Positions 1 through 12,690 of a stretch of DNA of 64,000 nt are shown here, piece after piece. Both the position numbers and the translations under genes were made by a program. The notes beneath the pieces are model-generated. The model was given only the letters and a program-made list of their open reading frames with translations, was not told where the DNA came from and searched no databases. The first letter of the stretch is position 1, and each line of letters opens with the position of its first letter. Source of the stretch: Stomoxys calcitrans (lineage: Eukaryota > Arthropoda > Insecta > Diptera > Muscidae); NCBI RefSeq assembly GCF_963082655.1, contig NC_081553.1, positions 227,367,827 through 227,431,826 of the forward strand. Reading direction: 5' to 3'.

Positions 1-790
1 CTTGTTCGTTCAGAGCGCATATCGTCGCAGCGCTCTATCATGTGTCTGCTTATCTTTCGGCCCCAGAGAAATCACTCTTTTTTTCAAGAAAATTTGCTCT
101 CAAGTACCTAAAATATTTTGCATTGTGACGACCATTGACCAACAGACATGGGAATTGAAAAAAATTGTTTAAGCATGCTCTTATTCTGCCTAGAATCTCC
201 GCACTGACTACTCAACACAAAAAAAGTAGTGAATAAATAATATTTTTTTTTCAATGATTGCAACGCGAACAATGTGAAGGATCCAGCGACAATTTTAAAC
301 TGGTTTCAGTCACAACCAAGTCTTCAGGTTTGTTTATTTTCAAATGCGCGCAAAAACGAAGAGATCCAATTCTACAATACCGAGTCATAAGCCAGACGGA
401 CGGACGGAAGGCACCAACCAAAGGATGATGAAAAAAAAAACTAAATAAACGTCTGTGAAATTTGAGCTCCAATACACCATGCCACCACTTACGATACGAA
501 CGTACAAACGCCCCAGTCTACATAATTCATACAATGTTGCAAAAGCAGCGCTGCTACCGAATAAATGCTTCAATAACAGCAACATAAGAGAGGGCTGAGG
601 CAAAAAAAATGCCAGCACACAGTCACACACACACACTCCGTCATGTGAATGAGAAGATCGCAATGGGAAGCTAAGGAGCCATGAAGAGTACATTGAATAT
701 CTTTTTGAGAAACAGTGCTGCCATTTTAGTGTTTTTTTTTTTTTGTCAGAGAAAAAAAGAAACCGAAACTTTTTATTTAATTAAAATTTA
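1..790. other. Unassigned AT-rich DNA
   Basis: I see no recognisable gene, transposon protein or repeat here. The stretch has homopolymer A and T runs and a short CA run near 627-638. The open frames on the minus strand have no recognisable domain and no coding character. Confidence 0.5.
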
Positions 791-799
791 AGTGTTCAA

Positions 800-2950
800 A
801 AAGGGCAGGGACCGATATTCCTAGAGCTTTCAGATAATGTAGAAGAGTTTCGCTCCCGGTGTAAATTGGCGTAGGTTGATATCAGACGGGAGGAGCGGAC
901 CCTCTGCCTTACCGAAATTTTTATGAATGCTATATCTCGGAAATGGTCATATCGAAATTGGTATAGACCTTTGGGCTCAAATAATCAGAGGGAACGGTCC
1001 AACCACAAACTCCCCAGATATTTAGATATAGAGTTCGAATCTAATATAAAAATTGGCTTCATGCATCTATAAGTCGTCACAGCCCCACCACCCTTCTCCG
1101 GATATAGTAATGTACACCGATTGACAATATGGATATCAAATGTAAGGTTTCTGAAAGTAGAGTACGAATTTTATACTAATTTCTGGGACCAGGTATCTAG
1201 GAGGCCGCTCCACGCCACAAAAAATCCTCCAAAAAACATGAGTACCGAGTGGTGCAATATGGAAATCAAATGAAAGCTCTTTGCATATAGCAGCCGACCT
1301 AGCCCACAGAATACCCTTCACCTGACATATGAATTGAACGGAGCAAATTGGAACCATCAATCTGGGGGCCACTCCATACCCAAAATAGGAATACTTTGAG
1401 GCTTAAATGAAAGGTCTTTGAAAGTAGTAAAGTGCTATATAAATTTAGCTCCCGGTTGTGGGACCGCATTGTACCCCCCAACAACCACAAAACTGGTATA
1501 GGTTAGATAAGCGTGGCAGTCCTTAACATACTCACACACCCACAGCGGCGAAAGACCAAGGCCTATGGCACTGATAATCCGACCACGCGAGCAACTCGGC
1601 TGAAGAACCCCTCAAAACTGCTATATTAACCCAAACACTACGGAACTCAAGTGAAAGCTGTTTGGAAGTAAGGCACGAATTTCTTCTTGTTATTGCGGGT
1701 CAAGGATCTGAGGGCCTTACCAGCATCAAAAATCTCCCCAACAGGACACGGAGGTTGATCAAAACAATTTTTAACTTAAATGAAAGCTCTTTCAAAGCAG
1801 AGTACTAATATGGTATCATAATTTAGGAAAAAGTCTCTGCAAAGCCGCCCACTCCCTTACGAGGACCGGGACAGAATGAACTCATATAGGGCCATACACC
1901 GCCCCTTAAATCCCATCGCGATATATAGACCCAATACGACAAAATGGAACTTAAATGATAATTAATTAATATTCGGCATAAAACATAGAGGGGGGTGACC
2001 TACCCCCATAAAACCCTCTACACTATCATGTAGGCGGATCAAGAGCCATTTTAGGATATAGCGAAGCACATCGGGCCAAAGTATCTCCATAGACTTACAT
2101 ATAAAAGTCTATGAGTTTCCATACAAAAACGCCAAAACAGGCATTTAGGTCCACCGGGACGATATGGGACTCATACGAAAGTAGTTTGGAAGTAGAATAT
2201 GAATCTGACTAAACGGAAATGCAAACCGATTGCTACAATATTGGAATTAAATAAAGGGACTTTTAGAATAGAGTATGACTCATACATCCAAACTTGTTAT
2301 ATAACTGATCCAGGTCTGTACATATGTCCGTTTTAGGGGTGTTTTGGAGGGAGAGGTGGTTCTCCAAACACTTGATCCGCCAATAGGATATCAGATACGT
2401 TTTCTAGACCAATCACGACAACATGGGACTCAAGTGAAATGTGTTTAAGTTTTGAAAACGTATCTGATATCCTTTTGTGGGATTAAGGGTTTGTGGAACC
2501 ACCCCGCCCTTCAAAACATGCCTAATGGCAATATTGGATTCAAATGAAAGCTATTTGAGAGTGCAGCACGAAATTGATACCCACTTTGGGACCAAGTTTC
2601 AAGGGGTCCACCCCACAGTTGTAACACCCCTCAAATAGGACGTATTTGCGGACCATATGGAAATATGGCGCTCAGATGAAAGGTATTTTAAAGTAGAGCA
2701 CGCATTTGATATCTATTCTCAGGACCAAGACACTGAGTGGCCGGCCCATTCCTATAAACATCCTTAAACCGGACATATTTGCCGACTATGGAAATATGGG
2801 GCTCAAATGAAAGATATTTGGGAGTCGAGCAGGAATCTGATATAAACATTCGGGACCAAGTGTCTTGGTGCCCCAAAACAATCCCAAATAGAAAGTTTTT
2901 GCTGACCATGACGATTTATTTGGGCTCAAAGTGAGTGGGGCACGATGTTG
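800..2950. repeat. Degenerate ~130-bp tandem repeat array
   Basis: The phrase CAAATGAAAG (or close variants) recurs at about 1266, 1403, 1647, 1777, 2541, 2673 and 2803, so the spacing is about 130-137 bp where neighbouring copies are intact. Each unit runs through an AGAGTACGAAT-like phrase, then GGGACCA, then a C-rich block such as GGCCGCCCCA. The units are strongly diverged, so the array is old. Single related units lie at about 24590-24720 and 45760-45880, so this is a dispersed family. No coding capacity. Confidence 0.6.
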
Positions 2951-3899
2951 ATATATTTTATATGACTTGCCAGCTGGTACGATTTTCACACCGCTCGTTT
3001 GACACAACATTTTGAACATTCCGTACAAATATCTTTTTTCATATACATTGAAGTTCATAGAAAAATTCATCAATCAGTGATTTTCATGCCAAATTTCGTG
3101 CGAATTTTAAGCTTTTGAAAAATTTCTGCAAAAATTAGATTTCCCAAAAAGATTTTGTCAATATTAGATTTTTCCAGATAATATAGTTGCAATAGATAAA
3201 TAATTTAATCAACTTTTGAATTTTTTGTTACATATTTGAAAAAAATCCTTTTTTCAACTTTTTATTCTTTATGAAAGATTAGCATCACTGCTCAATCGAA
3301 TGAGAGTGGCCCCATAGTATAGTCCCCGATTGAAGAGTATTTAAGTAAGTACCTCGCCTGAGGTAAACAGTGTACATACTTAGATGAATCTTTTGCCCGC
3401 ATTAAACAAATATGACACACATAATACAATGACACTAATACTCATACTCCTTCCCACTGGGTTAGTGATACTGTGTAAGGTGTATAAATAATGAAACTAT
3501 GGGAGCATCAAACTTTATTTCCAATACATTTGTTCGTGAGAGTGTGCGTGTGTGCATACATACAAACATCGGCAATTGAGATACTTATCGTATGTGCTAT
3601 TGAACTCTGTAATAACTTGAATTTTGTCATAGAACATTTAAGGCGCAAGTAGATAGCCTTCTTTGAATGCCTACGTTTTCGGCAAAGCTTGTCATAAAAA
3701 ATAAAAGTCTACACCTATCCTACAGTCTGCACCTATCCTACATGCTTGCTATATCTAATTCTGAACCTATTTGGAGGAACTTCGACAAAGGTTTTCAAAT
3801 GGGTGATAAATAATCTGTATCAAATTGTAATAACTACGACTCTATACGAGTCAATAGGGCGTTGTACATTGGACCGTCCTATCCCATAAGGGGGAATAT
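2951..3899. other. Unassigned AT-rich DNA
   Basis: No protein similarity or repeat structure is evident apart from a tiny tandem phrase (CACCTATCCTACA) around 3712-3742. Possibly old single-copy intergenic sequence. Confidence 0.4.
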
Positions 3900-4068
3900 T
3901 TTTTTTTTGCAAGTAGAGAAACACATACCCTCAATTTTTTTCCTTTTGATCCTAATCGAAATACAATTAGGATATCTCTCAAATTTCAAAGAGATTCTCT
4001 ACTCGTTCTCACACGGCATATTTTAAACAATATTTTTTTTTTATTTTCTCCCACTGTGCGACGTCTAA
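3900..4068. repeat. Dispersed noncoding repeat, copy 1
   Basis: This ends in a CGGCATATTTT phrase, a T-rich run and TTTTCTCCCACTGTG. The same order is seen at about 49545-49735 (CGGCATATTTTTTAC, then TTTTCTCCTACTGTG). A TE flank or an old MITE family is possible; no ends could be defined. Confidence 0.4.
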
Positions 4069-4069
4069 A

Positions 4070-4575
4070 GTTGGATTGGGCGACGAAGCATTCGCTCAAT
4101 GGGTACTAGAGGGAAGATCAGCCAGATGCATTGCAAGAGCTACCAATTCATCCAGAAAAAGACACAGCTTGGTGCGGTTCATGGGCTGGTGGCATCATTG
4201 GACAGTACTTCTTCAAAGATGATGCGAATCGCAATGTAACTGTGAATGGTGAGCGCTACCGTGAGATGATATCCAACTTTGTTTTTGCCCAAAATGCAAG
4301 AGCTTGAATTGCATGACATGTGGTTCAACAAGACGGTGCCACATGCTACACAACACGCATAACAATGAACTAAGTGAGAGGCGAGTGCGGTGAACATTTT
4401 ATTTCACGTTCGGGACCGGTCAATTGGCCGCCTTGATCGTGCGGTTTAACAAATTTAGATTATTTTTTGTGGGGCTATGTTAAAGCTCATGTCTGTACAT
4501 ACAAGAACGCTTCAATTGACGCATTGGAAGACAACATTGAAGCATTTCATGAAAGATTTCATGCATTTTTCTGAG
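4070..4575 (+). pseudogene. Mariner-like transposase relic, 5'-deleted and frameshifted
   Basis: Conceptual plus-strand translation, with frame changes, gives a central transposase block (an HPEKDTAWCG.WAGGIIG-type stretch, then YFFKDDANRNVTVNGERYRE) followed by a MWFN.T region. A stop-ridden C-terminal part holds an RDRSIG phrase. These match the family seen in the window at 10727-11545, 16900-17496, 43943-44549 and 48663-49490. The N-terminal helix-turn-helix is absent and the D2/D3 region is disrupted, so no active enzyme is possible. Terminal inverted repeats were not found. Confidence 0.75.
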
Positions 4576-4929
4576 TATTATTTTTTTTTTTTTTTTTTTT
4601 GAAAACATTTCTGTAGCTCGTAGAAAATTACCTTTTATATATAAAATTCCTTTTAAAAGCTCAAACATTACCGTGCAACACTACTGTAGCTATGAAAAAA
4701 TGTTAAGTTTGACTGAAAAATATTTCCTGATTCGGCTTAGCCATGTTCGTCTGTCCGCATATCCTTTCAGTGCTGATAGTCCGTCAGTTTTTTTTTCAGA
4801 TTAAATTTTCAGACGAAATTTGGTTTGGAATGTTTTAATACCCATCTGAAAACCTCTGATAAATTTCGTCAAAGCCGATTCAGATTTTGTGTCTGTTAAA
4901 ATCATGCTACAGTCTTTAATAAATAACAA
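4576..4929. repeat. Homopolymer tract and dispersed repeat C
   Basis: A 23-base T run near 4578-4600 is followed by a segment (about 4715-4930) with the phrase CTGATTCGGCTTAGCCATG. Relatives are at 35760-35860 and 48470-48620, with a reverse-strand copy at 25810-25975. No coding capacity. Confidence 0.4.
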
Positions 4930-5345
4930 ATAAAAGCGTGCTAAGTTCGGCAGGGCCGAATCCAACATGGCTAACATTTGTTAAGTTATTTGCCCGGTAT
5001 CTCTTTAAATGTAAACGAAGTAGAATGGATAAGAATTACTATTGGGGCTATATCAAGTTATAAACCGATTTGGGACATATTTGTTTTGGATGATGGAAGT
5101 CATTGTGCAAAATTTCAGGATATCCTTATAGGGGCACAAGAAGTAAAATCGAGAGATCGGTTTATATGAGATCTGTATCAGGTCATGTACCGATTCAGCC
5201 TATATTTGGAAGGTAGATCGAAGGTCATTGGAGAAATCGTTGTGCAAAATTCAGCGAAATAGGACAAGAATTGCGTGCTCTATGGGCTCAAGAAGTGCAA
5301 TCGGGAGATCGGTTTATATTATAGCCAGGGACTTAAAACGAAAGA
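4930..5345 (-). mobile_element. HINE-like element, hairpin-end fragment
   Basis: The left edge carries the family's hairpin end (AAAAGCGTGCTAAGTTCGG, then CAGGGCCGAATC), followed by units with GATCGGTTTATAT and GACCGATT-like phrases. Strand convention for all HINE-like entries: plus means that the hairpin end lies at the higher coordinate. The distal subterminal repeat is missing, so the copy is truncated. Noncoding. Confidence 0.6.
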
Positions 5346-6480
5346 ACTCATTGAGATGAACAAAATTAAGCCAAAGAAAATATGGCTTATAGCTTTATAT
5401 GGGAACTATCAGCTACCAGATATATGTCGCCCTATTGTGAACTAAAATGACTTTAAGGCACACATCTGTCAAACAAATTTTCACGAAATTTAGCACAGAC
5501 TAATTTCTTAAGACTCTAAATTTGGTCGATGAATTTTATAAACATCGGTTCAGGTTTAGATATATCTACCATATATATGCAAGCTCGTTTTTCAACTTTA
5601 TTCCCAGATATATGTCGCCCTATTGTGAACTAAAATGACTTTAAGGCACACATCTGTCAAACAAATTTTCACGAAATTTAGCACAGACTAATTTCTTAAG
5701 ACTCTAAATTTGGTCGATGAATTTTATAAACATCGGTTCAGGTTTAGATATATCTACCATATATATGCAAGCTCGTTTTTCAACTTTATTCCCATATCAA
5801 GCAGATTAATAAATCAATATTCCCGAAATTTTTGCAAATTGATTTCATAAGCATCTCATACTATGTGTGCTCAGTTTGGTAGAATCGGTTCAGATTTGGA
5901 TTTAGCTGACATATATATTAACCAACCAAATTGCACTTATGAATCCATAATACGCTTTTAAATTTCGTTGCAATCGGTACAGATTTAGGTATACCTACCT
6001 CATACACATATTACCTTAAACGCATGAAAGTCTTTTATATGATTTCAGTGGCTATTAACTATTTATCGTATTGGAAGTCATAATTTTGCATTAAATGCTT
6101 AATTATAGCGATTTCTAAAAAAGGTTTAATGTTTATGGAGCAAGAAGTAAAATCGCAACATAGGCTTATAGGGGAGTCAAATATCAATGGATACGGCTCA
6201 TACACAATTTTCAATGATCTGTTCTATCAAAAAGGATCTGTGCAAAATTTCAAGTGGATACCTCTCTGCCCCTTCATGCTATCGTGATTTTATTTGAAGA
6301 CGGACGGACATATTTCTGAAGCTGTTAAATCAGAAAAGTTGTATATATCAGTCAAAACGTAAAAAAGTCCACAAATTCCTTTTGCAATATGGTAAAGGGG
6401 ACTTTGCTGAAGATATTTAACTTAAATTTTGGTTAACGGTCGGTGAGGCTAAGCAACTACAGGGGAAGAATATTAATTAT
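5346..6480. repeat. Diverged repeat-derived DNA related to the HINE internal units
   Basis: Phrases such as ATCGGTTCAGGTTTAGATAT and ACATATATAT recur at intervals. A GACGGACGGACAT motif near 6300 resembles the distal part of HINE copies. It contains the exact 188-bp duplication reported separately. Confidence 0.45.
5417..5792. repeat. Exact 188-bp tandem duplication
   Basis: 5417-5604 and 5605-5792 are identical by eye, both starting CAGATATATGTCGCC and ending AACTTTATTCC. The surrounding repeat-like sequence is badly decayed, so complete identity implies a very recent event or an assembly duplication. Confidence 0.85.
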
Positions 6481-6494
6481 ATTTAAAAATCGGA

Positions 6495-6945
6495 GCGAAA
6501 ACAAGTAAAAAGGCGTTAAGTACGGCCGGGTCGAACTTTGGATACCCACCACCTCGAGTATATATGTAAACCACCTTTCGTCATAATCCGGTGAAAAATT
6601 CATAATTTATGCCCCCATAGCAGCTTTATCGCAATATGGTTCGATTTGGACCAAATTCGATACGGATATTGAGTGGTCTAATAAGTACAAGTCATTGTTC
6701 AATTTTGTAGAACAAAATATTGGTCTTTTTGGTAGCCATATCCAAATATAGACCGATCTGAACCATATACGATACGGATCTCGAAAAGCCTAACATAAGT
6801 CAATGTGTAAAATTTCAGCGAAATCGGATTATAAATGTGCCTTTTATGGGGCCAAGACTTTGAATCGAATTTTCGAATATCCAAAGCTAACTCAGCACTT
6901 CGCCCATTTTGTCTATTTGCAATGAACATTAATGCGTTACTGGTC
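6495..6945 (-). mobile_element. HINE-like element, subfamily B, hairpin-end fragment
   Basis: It starts with CAAGTAAAAAGGCGTTAAG, then CGGCCGGGTCGAACTTTGG, then CCCACCACCTCG. These are the same opening phrases as the near-complete subfamily B copy at 59788-61480. It stops after about 450 bp, after the first degenerate internal units. Confidence 0.65.
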
Positions 6946-7255
6946 CAGTATCAATTAGAAAAGCCGGATAACGCACCATAATGACTGTCTTTCCGAAAAA
7001 AGTTGAAAACAATGACTGCAAGAACCGTTATATTTGCAAGAACAAACACCATCACCTAAATTTTGATAAACGAAACATCAAAAATTCCAAATTTTGGCCG
7101 CTTTTTTCGATTTCCGCTTATAGTGCGCCGATAGGTCCCTTCCTGGACATTTTAGCGAATACAATTTTCCAAAAAAAAAAATTTGAAATATTTTTATCCA
7201 TATCACAGTTATAGAAGGATTTTGAGAATTTTTTGATTTCGAATCACAGTATTTT
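6946..7255. other. Unassigned DNA between two HINE-like copies
   Basis: Nothing recognisable. The open frame at 6981-7214 is asparagine/lysine-rich because of A-rich sequence and has no domain. Confidence 0.4.
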
Positions 7256-8535
7256 TTATACCCTCCACAATAGGAAGGAGGTATACTAATTTCGTCATTC
7301 CGTTTGCAACACCTCAAAATATGCGTCTAAGACTCCATAAAGTATATATATTCTTGATCGTCATGATATTTAAAATCGATCTAGCCATGTCTTTCCGTCT
7401 GTCGAAAGCACTCTAACTTTCGAAGGAGTGAAGCTGGGCGCTTGAAATTTTGCACAAATACTTCTTACTAATGTAGGTTGGTTGGGATTGTAAATGGGCC
7501 AAATCGGTCAATGTTTTGATATAGCTGCCATATAAACCGACCTTGGGCCTTGACTTCTAGAGTGCGCAATTCTTATCCGATTTATCCGATGAAATTTTGC
7601 ATGAAGTGTTCATGAAGTATAGTCTAAATCAGTCCATAACTTGATATACCCGCCATATAAACTGACTTCCCGATTAGACTTCTTGAGCATCTAGAGGGCG
7701 CAATTCCTATCCGATTTGACTGAAAATGTGCATGACGTGTTTCGTTAGGACTTCCAGCAACTGTGCTAAGTATGGTTAAAATTGGATCATAACCTGATAT
7801 AGCTGCTATATAAACCGATCTTGGGTCTTGACTTCTTGAGGTTTTAGAGGGCGCAATTCTTATCCGATTTAGCTGAAATTTAGCATGAAGTGTTTTGTTC
7901 TGACTTTCAACAGCCGTGTCAAGTATGGTCTAAATCCGCTCATATCCTCATATAACCGATATATAAACCGATCTCCCGATTAGACTTCTTGGGCTTCTAG
8001 AGGGCGCAATTCTTATCCGATTAAGGTAAAAACTTGCATGAAGTGTTTTGTTTTGAATTTCAACAACTGTGTCAAGTATGATTTTAATCCGTCCATATGC
8101 CGATATAGCTGCTATATAAACGGATCTCCCGATTAGACTTCTTGGGCTTCTAGAGGGCGCAATTCTTATCCAATATGGTTGAAATTTTGCATATGTCGTT
8201 TTGGCATGACTTCAAACAATTGTTCCAAGTATGGTCTAAATCGGTATATAACTTGATATAGCTGCCATATAAACGGATCTCCCGATTAGACTTCTTGGGC
8301 TTCTAGAGGGCGCAATTTTTATCCAATATGGTTGAAATTTTGCATATGTCGTTTTGGTATGACTTCCAACAAGTTTGACTTTTTGAGTCTCTGGAGGGCG
8401 CAATTATTACTCGATTTGCATGAAATTTTGAAGGTGGTGTTTTTCTATTTGAAAAATAGAAAACTTGACAAGTGCATTCCATGGTGGAGGGTATATAACA
8501 TTCGACCCGGTAGAACCTATCACGCTTTTACGTGT
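7256..8535 (+). mobile_element. HINE-like element, subfamily A, near full length
   Basis: The left end is TATACCCTCCACAATAGG. The right end has CCATGGTGGAGGGTATA, a decayed hairpin (TTCGACCCGGTAGAA) and CACGCTTTTACGTG. The two outer phrases form a subterminal inverted repeat. Internally, ATCTCCCGAT recurs at 7971, 8124 and 8277, a strict 153-bp period; one unit includes CTTCTAGAGGGCGCAATTC. Noncoding and non-autonomous. The architecture (subterminal inverted repeats, internal minisatellite, hairpin near the 3' end) fits Helentron-associated DINE/HINE elements; the class is an inference. Confidence 0.7.
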
Positions 8536-8612
8536 TTACTTTAAGCGCCTTAGCAAGCGCATTTATCTACCGATCTTCTCAAAATTATGCACAGCGATTT
8601 CCTCTAAAAGTT

Positions 8613-8948
8613 CGTTTACATTGCCCACTAAATTCGGATTTATGACCTTTTCAAGATTTAAGTGCTAATTCCTGAGTTTTTTTTTTTGCAGGTTTTACCA
8701 TACAAAAATAAATCCCATTTTAGCAGGATTTATTTTTAAATCCAAAATAAATCCGATTTCATGGCTGAATAATCGATAAAAGTACCAAAATATGCAACTG
8801 TTGTGCATGGATGTGTGTGATATGCATATTCATGCATATGCATGTACGCTTGTGTATGTCACTTAAATCCCCAAAAAGCAGTGTAAACGGATAGGATTTG
8901 TTTTTGGATTTAGTTAAAACCAGATCATACACATTTCAATGTAAACGT
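8613..8948. mobile_element. Possible MITE with 11-bp inverted ends
   Basis: CGTTTACATTG at 8613-8623 is matched by CAATGTAAACG at 8938-8948. Between them lie related GGATTTATTTTTAAATCC-like and GTGTAAACGGATAGGATTTG phrases. No target duplication was recognised, so this is only a candidate. Confidence 0.3.
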
Positions 8949-10320
8949 GCTATAAGACTCCTATTATATGTACGGATTTTGGTCGAAATTCTTAATTTTA
9001 TATTTAAGCAAATTTTAACTTCAAAGGCTAAGCCTGCAAAGTGGTGTACGGCGTCAAAATGTTGATTTTTCCCGTATGGAAAAATTTTCCGGATGTGATT
9101 ATCGCATGTAGTTATAGAAACAAATTTATTCGCACTTAGTCTTTTTTTTCCATGAGGCGATTCGTGATTGCTCAGTTCATTTTAATTCTTGGTTTGCCCA
9201 CTTTTTTTAAACGCCCCATTGCGGAATCTCATATTAATTAAAATGTTCCCTCGTTTATCTTCGATTTAAAAATGTTTTACATTTTACTCTAGTTTCGTGT
9301 AACAGGTGCCATTTACTTTTAGAACTGCTTGCATGACTTTGCCCTGCCATTGGCAATGAAAAATTGCCAGCAAAAAAAATTGAAACAAGAAATAACAGTC
9401 CGCCAGCTTGCATGACTGCAAGAAAACGTATGCTCAGTCAATGTCACTCAGGGGATAGAAGAGAGGATATGAAAAAAAATCTAAAAGTGAAAAAAAACGC
9501 AACGTCATATAGTGGCGGATCATATACCTACCCTCATAGGTGCAAATGCGAAACAAATACCCCCATCATGCAAAGAGTGGGGGAAGGGCCCGAGGGCCTC
9601 CAACAGATTTTGAAAAGTTTACATTTGTAGAAAAAAGTACACACAATTTATACGAATTGTGACAATAATTTAAAACCCTATACATATATAAAAAAATATA
9701 ATTTATTGTATAGTATAATGAAATCTAAAGACAAGGTGAACAAATCGCCATAAGAATCAAGAAAGAGACTATGGCAAACTTGCACTCAGTTATCGTGTAT
9801 AAGCTAGAGAGGGAGAGAGAGAGAGAGAGCGAACGAAGGAGCAGAAACTTGTCTGGCACAAGACGCGATTTTGCATTATTTTCTATAAAATTGAACATTG
9901 CAAACGGAAATGTAGAAGAAAAACTTAAATAGATTTTGTTGCAGGCCACCCTCGCTGCGCCCTCACACACCTCTATCAACACCCTTGGATTCACTCTGGT
10001 ACAACTTTGAAAATATTCACCATCATGATATAGACTCTGACGTCGTTGCCTCTTTTACCGCTCGCTACCGCCTTATATGCGACCAATGCAATTTTACAAC
10101 GATTGCAAATAAAAAAAAAAAACACTTGGCACGTGTATGAAATATTTCCTCGTACCTGTTCAACCCCATCCCCCTTTACAGTGCCAGTCGAATTCAACAT
10201 GTCATGCATTAATATATGGTCATATACACACATCTGATAGCTTAGGCTGTGGCAAACAATAGAATGGGTCGTTGGGTGAAGTAAAACGGCAATAGGCGTG
10301 CTCATACCAGTGAAGGTGGT
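8949..10320. other. Unassigned DNA with a GA microsatellite
   Basis: Nothing protein-like is supported. A (GA)n tract lies at about 9809-9829. Minus-strand frames at 9725-9994 and 9991-10305 have no recognised domain. Less repeat-like than its surroundings, so it may be host single-copy sequence. Confidence 0.4.
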
Positions 10321-10329
10321 GTTAGAGAT

Positions 10330-11740
10330 TTTATGGCTTTTGTGAATTTTGTTACTGTAAGGCTATCCAGGTTTTCAATGTACCAAATTTCAGCTAAATC
10401 GTATAATCATATGCCATTTTTGGGTGGAAGAACTTCAATCGGGAGATCGGTCTATATAGGATGTATATTCAGATACGGTCAAGCATAATTGGCACGAACA
10501 TCAAAGCACCTAAAGAGATCACCGTGCCAAATTTCAACGAAATCAGGTGATAAATGCGCCTTTTAAGGGCCTAACAACTTAAATCGCGAGATCGGATTAT
10601 ATGGCAACTATATACAAATATAGTCAGATCTAGACTATACTCGAAACGTATGTCGTGGGCCTATTGCAACTCATTAGGTTAAATGGGACCAAGACCTTAA
10701 AACGGAAAATCGGTATGTATGGCATCAAGGGTGATTTTTTAAGAGCTATAGGAACGTTTTTCAAAAAAAAACATAAAACTCAGAAAAATGCATGAATTCT
10801 TTATTTAAATCGATAGTACGGTCCATATAATTTAATGTTTGAAGATTATTTCATGCATATGGTGACCGTGAATGCGCCTCAAATGGTCGATCCGCTTAGT
10901 CCAATTTTGGCATACTCTTTCCAACAATTCGGCCGGTATTTCACGAATTGAATTGACTTATTTGTATAGACATGAAGCGGACTTATCTGTATAGACATGA
11001 GCTTTAACATAGCCCTACAAAAAATAGTTTAAATACGTTAAAACGTAAGATCTAGGCGCCAATTGTCCGGTCCCGAACGTGAAATAAATGTGTGGCATAT
11101 CGCACCGTCTTGTAGAAACCACATGTCATGGAAGTCAAGCTCTTGCATACAGTTGGATATCAATAGCGCTCACCATTCACAGTTACGTTACGATTCGCAT
11201 CATCTTTGAAGAAGATGAAGTACGGTCCAATGATGCCACCAGCCCATAAACCGCCCCAAACTCTGTCTTTTTCTAGATGCATTGTAATGCTTCTGGCTGA
11301 TCTTCACTCCAAAATCGACAATACTTATTTACGCACCCATTGAGCCAAAAATGAGCTTCGATGAACTTTCTTAACAGGGCACACATTTTGATAATTAAAT
11401 TCAATAATTTGTAAGCGTTGTTCGTTTATAGGATGATTCATGGCTAAATTATAAACAAAACTGAAGATGTTTGACAGTGAAATAAAACATGAAATGCTGT
11501 TTAAACCAGTGTAGCCAAAAAGATAATAGCTAAAAATTCACCCTTTATATCCAAATATTATACGATCTACACCATACTTGGTAAGGATATAGAGGGGCGA
11601 TATCGGGCAATAAAAGCGTCCTTAATTGGCTCCAGATCTTTGTTATGTGGGGCTATATCAATATTTAGTCCGATATAGCCCATCTTCGAACTTTACCTGC
11701 ATGTGAAGAAAAAGAAGAATTCATGCAGTTTCAGTTAATT
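10330..11740 (-). mobile_element. HINE-like element (subfamily B type) split by a mariner-like element
   Basis: Internal-unit phrases (GGGAGATCGGTCTATAT, then ATGCGCCTTTTA) occupy 10330-10726 and resume at 11546-11700 after the mariner-like insertion. Near 11650 there is GGGGCTATATCAATAT followed by GCCCATCTTCG, as in the distal part of the 59788-61480 copy. The outer end is lost where the next, oppositely oriented HINE copy begins. Confidence 0.55.
10727..11545 (-). mobile_element. Internally deleted mariner-like element with transposase relic
   Basis: The left end AAGGGTGATTTTTTAAGAGC and the right end (read inverted) AAGGGTGAATTTTTAGC are terminal inverted repeats, and TA follows the right end at 11546-11547. 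Minus-strand translation gives an N-terminus like MNHPINEQRLQIIEFNYQN. It jumps directly to a central block (AQWVRK, then WAGGIIGPYF, then DANRNVTVNGERY), with stops and a frameshift after it. Most of the DNA-binding domain and the region before the first catalytic Asp are deleted. Same family as 16900-17496. Confidence 0.8.
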
Positions 11741-11744
11741 TTAA

Positions 11745-12690
11745 TACCCACCATCGGATGGGAGTAGACTAATTTCGTCATTCCGTTTGTACCACATCGA
11801 AATGTTGATCTGAGACTCATCAAGGTATATATATTCTTGGTATTCTTGGCATTCTGGGTCGATTAACCATGTCCGTCCGTCTGTCTGTCTGTCAAAACAT
11901 CCTAACATTCGAAAGATGAAAAGATAGGCTCTTGAAATTTTTCGCAACTACATTCTATTAGTGTAGATTGGTTGGGGTTGTAAATGGACCATATCGGTAC
12001 ATGTTTTGATATAAACTGTTCTCCCAAATAATAATTCTTGAGCCTTTAGAGGGTGTAATTCTTATAGGACTTGGCTGAAATTTTGTACTGCGATATTTTT
12101 TATGACGTTTAAGAGATGTGCCAAGTATAGCTTGAATAGGCTGGAGACCTGATATAGCTACCCTATAAACCTATCTTCCAATTATACTTCATGCGCCCCA
12201 AGAAGGTGTTATTCTTATACGATTTGGTACAACGACTTATTCCATGACCTACAATATATGTGTAAAGTAGGTCTTGAATCGGTCTTAAACCTTATATAGC
12301 TCTCATATATACCGATCTCCCGATTGCTTGACTTCATGAGCTTCTAGGAGGCGCAGTTCTTGTCTGATTTGACTGGAATTTTGCATAACGACTTCTCCCC
12401 ATGACCGTCAACTTCCGTGCCAAATATGGTCTGAATCGGTCTATAAACTGTATAAACCGATCTCCCGATTTTATTTCTTGAGATCCTATAGGCCGCAATT
12501 CTTATCCAATTTGGCTGGAATTTTGCATAGTGACTTCTACTGTGGTTTCCAATCGGTCCATAACCTGATATAGCTCCAATAGCATAGCAATTCTTATCCA
12601 TTATCCTTTGCTTGAAGAGATACCTCGCAAAGAACATGAGAAATGCGATCCATGGTGAAGGGCATATAAAATTTGGCCAGGCCGAACTTA
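11745..12690 (+). mobile_element. HINE-like element, subfamily A
   Basis: It starts with AATACCCACCATCGGATGGG and ends with CCATGGTGAAGGGCATATAA, GGCCAGGCCGAACTTA. Internal units contain CCGATCTCCCGATT. A GTCCGTCCGTCTGTCTGTCT simple repeat near 11870-11895 is the reverse complement of the GACGGACG motif seen at the distal side of other copies. Shortened relative to the 27138-28479 copy. Confidence 0.65.

Noticed and set aside
4578..4600. Pol III terminator
   Set aside because: A plain T run next to a mariner relic, with no pol III gene before it.
9811..9830. GAGA-factor regulatory site
   Set aside because: The (GA)n tract is real, but without a nearby gene or promoter it is only a microsatellite.
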